Notes under the pieces: model-generated
What the model was told of the DNA's origin: nothing
Seen by the model: only the letters and a program-made list of their open reading frames with translations
Database searches by the model: none
DNA from: Histidinibacterium lentulum
GTDB lineage: Bacteria; Pseudomonadota; Alphaproteobacteria; Rhodobacterales; Rhodobacteraceae
Assembly (NCBI RefSeq): GCF_003789055.1
Contig: NZ_ML119084.1
Coordinates: 372,001 to 436,000 of the forward strand
Direction of reading: 5' to 3'
Length of the DNA stretch: 64,000 bases
Program-made: the position numbers and the translations under genes
In this document: positions 61,558 through 64,000 of the stretch, one piece after another
Position numbering within the stretch: position 1 is the first letter of the stretch
How the letters are laid out: every line of letters begins with the position of its first letter

Positions 61558-61734
61558 TCAGTCGTTCGGCGGGGGCTTCTGCGGATACTTCCGCCCCTGC
61601 TCGATATTCTCCGGACCCTGCACCGGCTTCTTCCCGAGCTGGTCGATCGCGGTCCGGTCCTCGGGCCTGGCGGGCTTGTCCAGGTCGGGTCTGTCCGGCC
61701 TGTGCCGATCGGGTCTGTCTTTCTTCTCGCTCAT
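61558..61734 (-). CDS. Small charged proline-rich protein of unknown function
   Basis: 58 residues, ATG at 61734, TGA at 61558. The composition is Lys/Arg/Asp/Pro with repeated RPDR/RPDL units (MSEKKDRPDRHRPDRPDL) and an end KYPQKPPPND. No Cys, no hydrophobic core, no membrane helix; likely disordered. It lies on the minus strand between the acetyltransferase and cobN genes, starting 38 bp before cobN, and so interrupts an otherwise plus-strand series. Short length makes it less certain. Confidence 0.5.
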   Translation of the reverse strand: MSEKKDRPDRHRPDRPDLDKPARPEDRTAIDQLGKKPVQGPENIEQGRKYPQKPPPND

Positions 61735-61772
61735 ACCGGCCCAAGCCCCGCGCCCCGGCCCCGGTTCCGCTG

Positions 61773-64000
61773 ATGCACCTTCTCGCCGCCACTCCGGGCC
61801 AGGCCGACGACGGCCAGGAGCCCGTCGACCTGGGCCAGACCCCCGCCGAGGTGCTGGTGATCTCCGCCGCCGACACCGAGCTCGCGCTCCTCGCGCAGGC
61901 CCGCGGCGCCATGGACGACCCGCCCGCCCTGCGCCTCGCCAGCCTCGCCCACCTGCGCCACCCGATGTCGGTGGACCTGCATCTCGACACCTGCGCCACC
62001 CGCTGCCGGCTGGTGATCGCCCGCCTTCTCGGCGGCGCGGGCTACTGGCGCTACGGCCTCGCGCAATATTCCGCCCGGCTCCACGAGGCGGGCGTGCCTG
62101 TGGCCTTCCTGCCCGGCGACGACAAGCCCGACCCGGAACTCCGCGCCCTGTCCACCCTCCCGGCCGAGGACTACGACGCCCTCTGGTCCTGCCTCGTCGA
62201 GGGCGGCCCCGAGAACGCCACCCGCTTTCTCGCCCGCGCCCGCGCCCTCGCCCGGGACGAGCCCGACCGCCCGCCCCCGGCGAAACCGCTTCTCAAGGCC
62301 GGCCTCCACTGGCCCGGAGAGACCGACCCGGACCTCGCCGCGATCCGCGCGCACTGGCCGGAAGGCGCCCCGATCGTCCCGGTGATCTTCTACCGCGCGC
62401 TCCTGCAGGGCGCGGGCCTCGCCCCGGTCGCCCGCCTGACCCGCAGCCTCCTGCGCGCGGGGCTCGCGCCCCTGCCCGTCTACGTCTCCTCCCTCAAGGA
62501 CCCCCTCGGCGCCGCGCTCCTGCGGGAGACCTTCGCAGAGGCGCCCCCCGACGTGATCCTCAACGCCACCGCCTTCGCCACCGGCACCCCCTCGGGCGAC
62601 GGCGCCGAGAACCCCCTCGCCGGCCGCCACGGCGCCCCGGTCTACCAGATCGTGCTCTCGGGCGGCACCGAGGAGGCCTGGTCCGAGGGCCTCACCGGCC
62701 TCTCCGCCCGCGACATTGCCATGAACGTGGCCCTGCCCGAGATCGACGGCCGGATTCTCGCGCGGGCCATCAGCTTCAAGGACGCCGCGGGCATCGACGA
62801 GGCCACCCAGTGCCCCATCGCCGCCTACCGGCCCCGGGGCGACCGCATCGACTTCGTCACCGAACTCGCCGCCCGGACCGCCCGCCTCCGCCGCACCCCC
62901 GCGGAAGACCGCCGCGTGGCCCTCGTCCTCGCCAACTACCCCAACCGCGACGGCCGCCTCGCCAACGGCGTCGGCCTCGACACCCCCGCCGCCACCGCCC
63001 ACGCCCTGCACCTGATGCGGGAGGCGGGCTACACCACCGAGCCTCCGGCGGACGGCGCCGCCCTGATGGACCGCCTCCTTGCGGGCCCCACCAACTGGCT
63101 CCCCGACCGCGCCGCGAAGGAGGGCGGCGAACGCCTCCCCCTCGCCACCTACAAGGCCTGGTTCGACGCCCTCCCCTGGGACGCCAAGCGCCAGCTCACC
63201 GACCGCTGGGGCCCGCCCGAGACCGACCCCTTCCTCATCTGGCCCGAAATACTCCCTTCGGGAGACCGGCCCGAGGCGGGCGCGGCCTTCGCCCTCTCGA
63301 TCCACCGCTTCGGAAACGTGACCGTGGGGCTGCAACCGGCCCGCGGCTACAACATCGACCCCGAGGAGACCTACCACTCCCCCGACCTCGTGCCGCCCCA
63401 CAACTACCTCGCCTTCTACCTCTGGCTCCGCCTGCACTGGGAGGCCCATGCCATCGTGCACATGGGCAAGCACGGCACTCTCGAATGGCTCCCCGGCAAG
63501 GCGCTGGCCCTGTCCGGAACCTGCTGGCCCGAGATCGCGCTCGGCCCCATGCCCCATGTCTACCCCTTCATCGTCAACGACCCCGGCGAGGGCACGCAGG
63601 CCAAGCGCCGCGCGCAGGCGGTGATCGTCGACCACCTCACCCCGCCCCTGACGCGCGCCGAGACCTACGGCCCCCTCCGCGACCTCGAGGCGCTGGTGGA
63701 CGAATATTACGAGGCCGCCGGCCTCGATCCCGCCCGCGCCGCGCGCCTGCGCGGGGAGATCCTCTCCCTCAGCCAGGCCACCGGCCTCGCCTCCGACGCG
63801 GGCCTCCGCGGCGAGGCGGAGACGGATCTGGCGAAACTCGACGCCTGGCTCTGCGAATTGAAAGAGGCGCAGATCCGCGACGGCCTCCACGTCTTCGGCC
63901 AGTCGCCCAAGGGCGCCCTCGCCCGCGACCTCGCCATCGCGCTCGCGCGCGTCCCAAGAGGCTCCGGCACCGGCCCCGACGCCTCGCTCCTGCGCGCGCT
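61773..64000 (+). CDS. cobN: Cobaltochelatase subunit CobN, N-terminal two-thirds, cut by the window edge
   Basis: At least 742 residues, still open at 64000. MHLLAATPGQADDGQEPVDL opens the protein; TPAEVLVISAADTELALLAQ, GLGYW-type segment (GGAGYWRYGLAQ), VPVIFYRALLQGAGLAPV, ILNATAFATG, VYQIVLSGGTEEAW and RFGNVTVGLQPARGYNIDP then HAIVHMGKHGTLEWLPGKAL are CobN hallmarks. With CobS and CobT it inserts cobalt into hydrogenobyrinate diamide (late, aerobic route). Residues about 488-503 (LIWPEILPSGDRPEAG) are encoded by a copy of the intergenic repeat core. Confidence 0.96.
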   Translation, partial: MHLLAATPGQADDGQEPVDLGQTPAEVLVISAADTELALLAQARGAMDDPPALRLASLAHLRHPMSVDLHLDTCATRCRLVIARLLGGAGYWRYGLAQYSARLHEAGVPVAFLPGDDKPDPELRALSTLPAEDYDALWSCLVEGGPENATRFLARARALARDEPDRPPPAKPLLKAGLHWPGETDPDLAAIRAHWPEGAPIVPVIFYRALLQGAGLAPVARLTRSLLRAGLAPLPVYVSSLKDPLGAALLRETFAEAPPDVILNATAFATGTPSGDGAENPLAGRHGAPVYQIVLSGGTEEAWSEGLTGLSARDIAMNVALPEIDGRILARAISFKDAAGIDEATQCPIAAYRPRGDRIDFVTELAARTARLRRTPAEDRRVALVLANYPNRDGRLANGVGLDTPAATAHALHLMREAGYTTEPPADGAALMDRLLAGPTNWLPDRAAKEGGERLPLATYKAWFDALPWDAKRQLTDRWGPPETDPFLIWPEILPSGDRPEAGAAFALSIHRFGNVTVGLQPARGYNIDPEETYHSPDLVPPHNYLAFYLWLRLHWEAHAIVHMGKHGTLEWLPGKALALSGTCWPEIALGPMPHVYPFIVNDPGEGTQAKRRAQAVIVDHLTPPLTRAETYGPLRDLEALVDEYYEAAGLDPARAARLRGEILSLSQATGLASDAGLRGEAETDLAKLDAWLCELKEAQIRDGLHVFGQSPKGALARDLAIALARVPRGSGTGPDASLLRA

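Noticed and set aside
1-64000. tRNA or rRNA genes
   Set aside because: No T-loop/acceptor pattern or rRNA signature was seen in any intergenic stretch.
1-64000. CRISPR array, prophage, insertion sequence
   Set aside because: The repeats are isolated hairpin elements without regular spacers, and no transposase, integrase or phage gene is present.

Overview
The window is chromosomal DNA from an alphaproteobacterium of the Rhodobacteraceae/Roseobacter type. The evidence is very high GC with C/G-ending codons, the linked set chvI-chvG-hprK-rapZ-EIIA-HPr beside pckA, the order pdxJ/acpS/lepB/rnc/era/recO, rpoZ-rsh, a probable methylsuccinyl-CoA dehydrogenase, and the family-typical small proteins (HIG1-like, DUF6473, DUF1491, DUF6732, DUF3429). 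It reads as ordinary chromosome. I see no phage, insertion sequence, CRISPR array, rRNA or tRNA.

Layout. 1-7.8 kb: start of parC, an SH3 protein, an SDR, a HIG1-like peptide with a PduO-type adenosyltransferase, etfBA, a DUF6473 protein, 3-hydroxybutyryl-CoA dehydrogenase and an acyltransferase. 7.8-12.3 kb: the regulatory PTS/ChvGI operon, divergent from pckA. 14.3-18.5 kb: a secreted acidic repeat/PRC-barrel protein, a TSUP permease and probable mcd. 18.6-20.5 kb: two META-domain proteins flanking a reductase. 20.5-30.7 kb: recO, DUF1491, era, rnc, a DUF805-signal peptidase fusion, lepB, acpS and pdxJ on the minus strand, with two plus-strand cassettes between members (Mn-catalase plus ferritin-like; UDP-sugar dehydrogenase plus glycosyltransferase). 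30.8-42.9 kb: ispH, an NYN protein, rpoZ-rsh, rnhA, fmt and two deformylases, PatB. 43-53.7 kb: cobalamin synthesis in two blocks (DUF6732-cbiX-cobH-cobL-cobI-cbiG/cobJ-cobM on minus; DUF1636-cobD-cbiB on plus). 53.8-58.5 kb: a LOV histidine kinase and smc. 58.7-64 kb: a cobalamin riboswitch ahead of a CbiM-like permease, cobW, an acetyltransferase and cobN, which runs off the window.

How the genes fit. ETF takes electrons from acyl-CoA dehydrogenases such as the probable Mcd. Together with hydroxybutyryl-CoA dehydrogenase and PckA this suggests C2/fatty-acid assimilation through the ethylmalonyl-CoA route and gluconeogenesis, next to the ChvGI/PTS control genes. The cobalamin genes make and use the cofactor that pathway needs, since ethylmalonyl-CoA and methylmalonyl-CoA mutases are B12 enzymes.

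Most unusual: a signal-peptidase paralogue fused to DUF805 that has lost both catalytic residues, beside an intact LepB; a deformylase paralogue lacking the metal Cys and catalytic Glu, beside an intact one; two promoters with the EcfG general-stress pattern (GGAAC-N17-GTT), each ending 37 bp before a start codon; a multi-hairpin intergenic repeat with compensatory stem changes; a copy of that repeat's core inside cobN; a 50-bp dispersed palindrome; and a decayed RTX/cadherin-like gene fragment.
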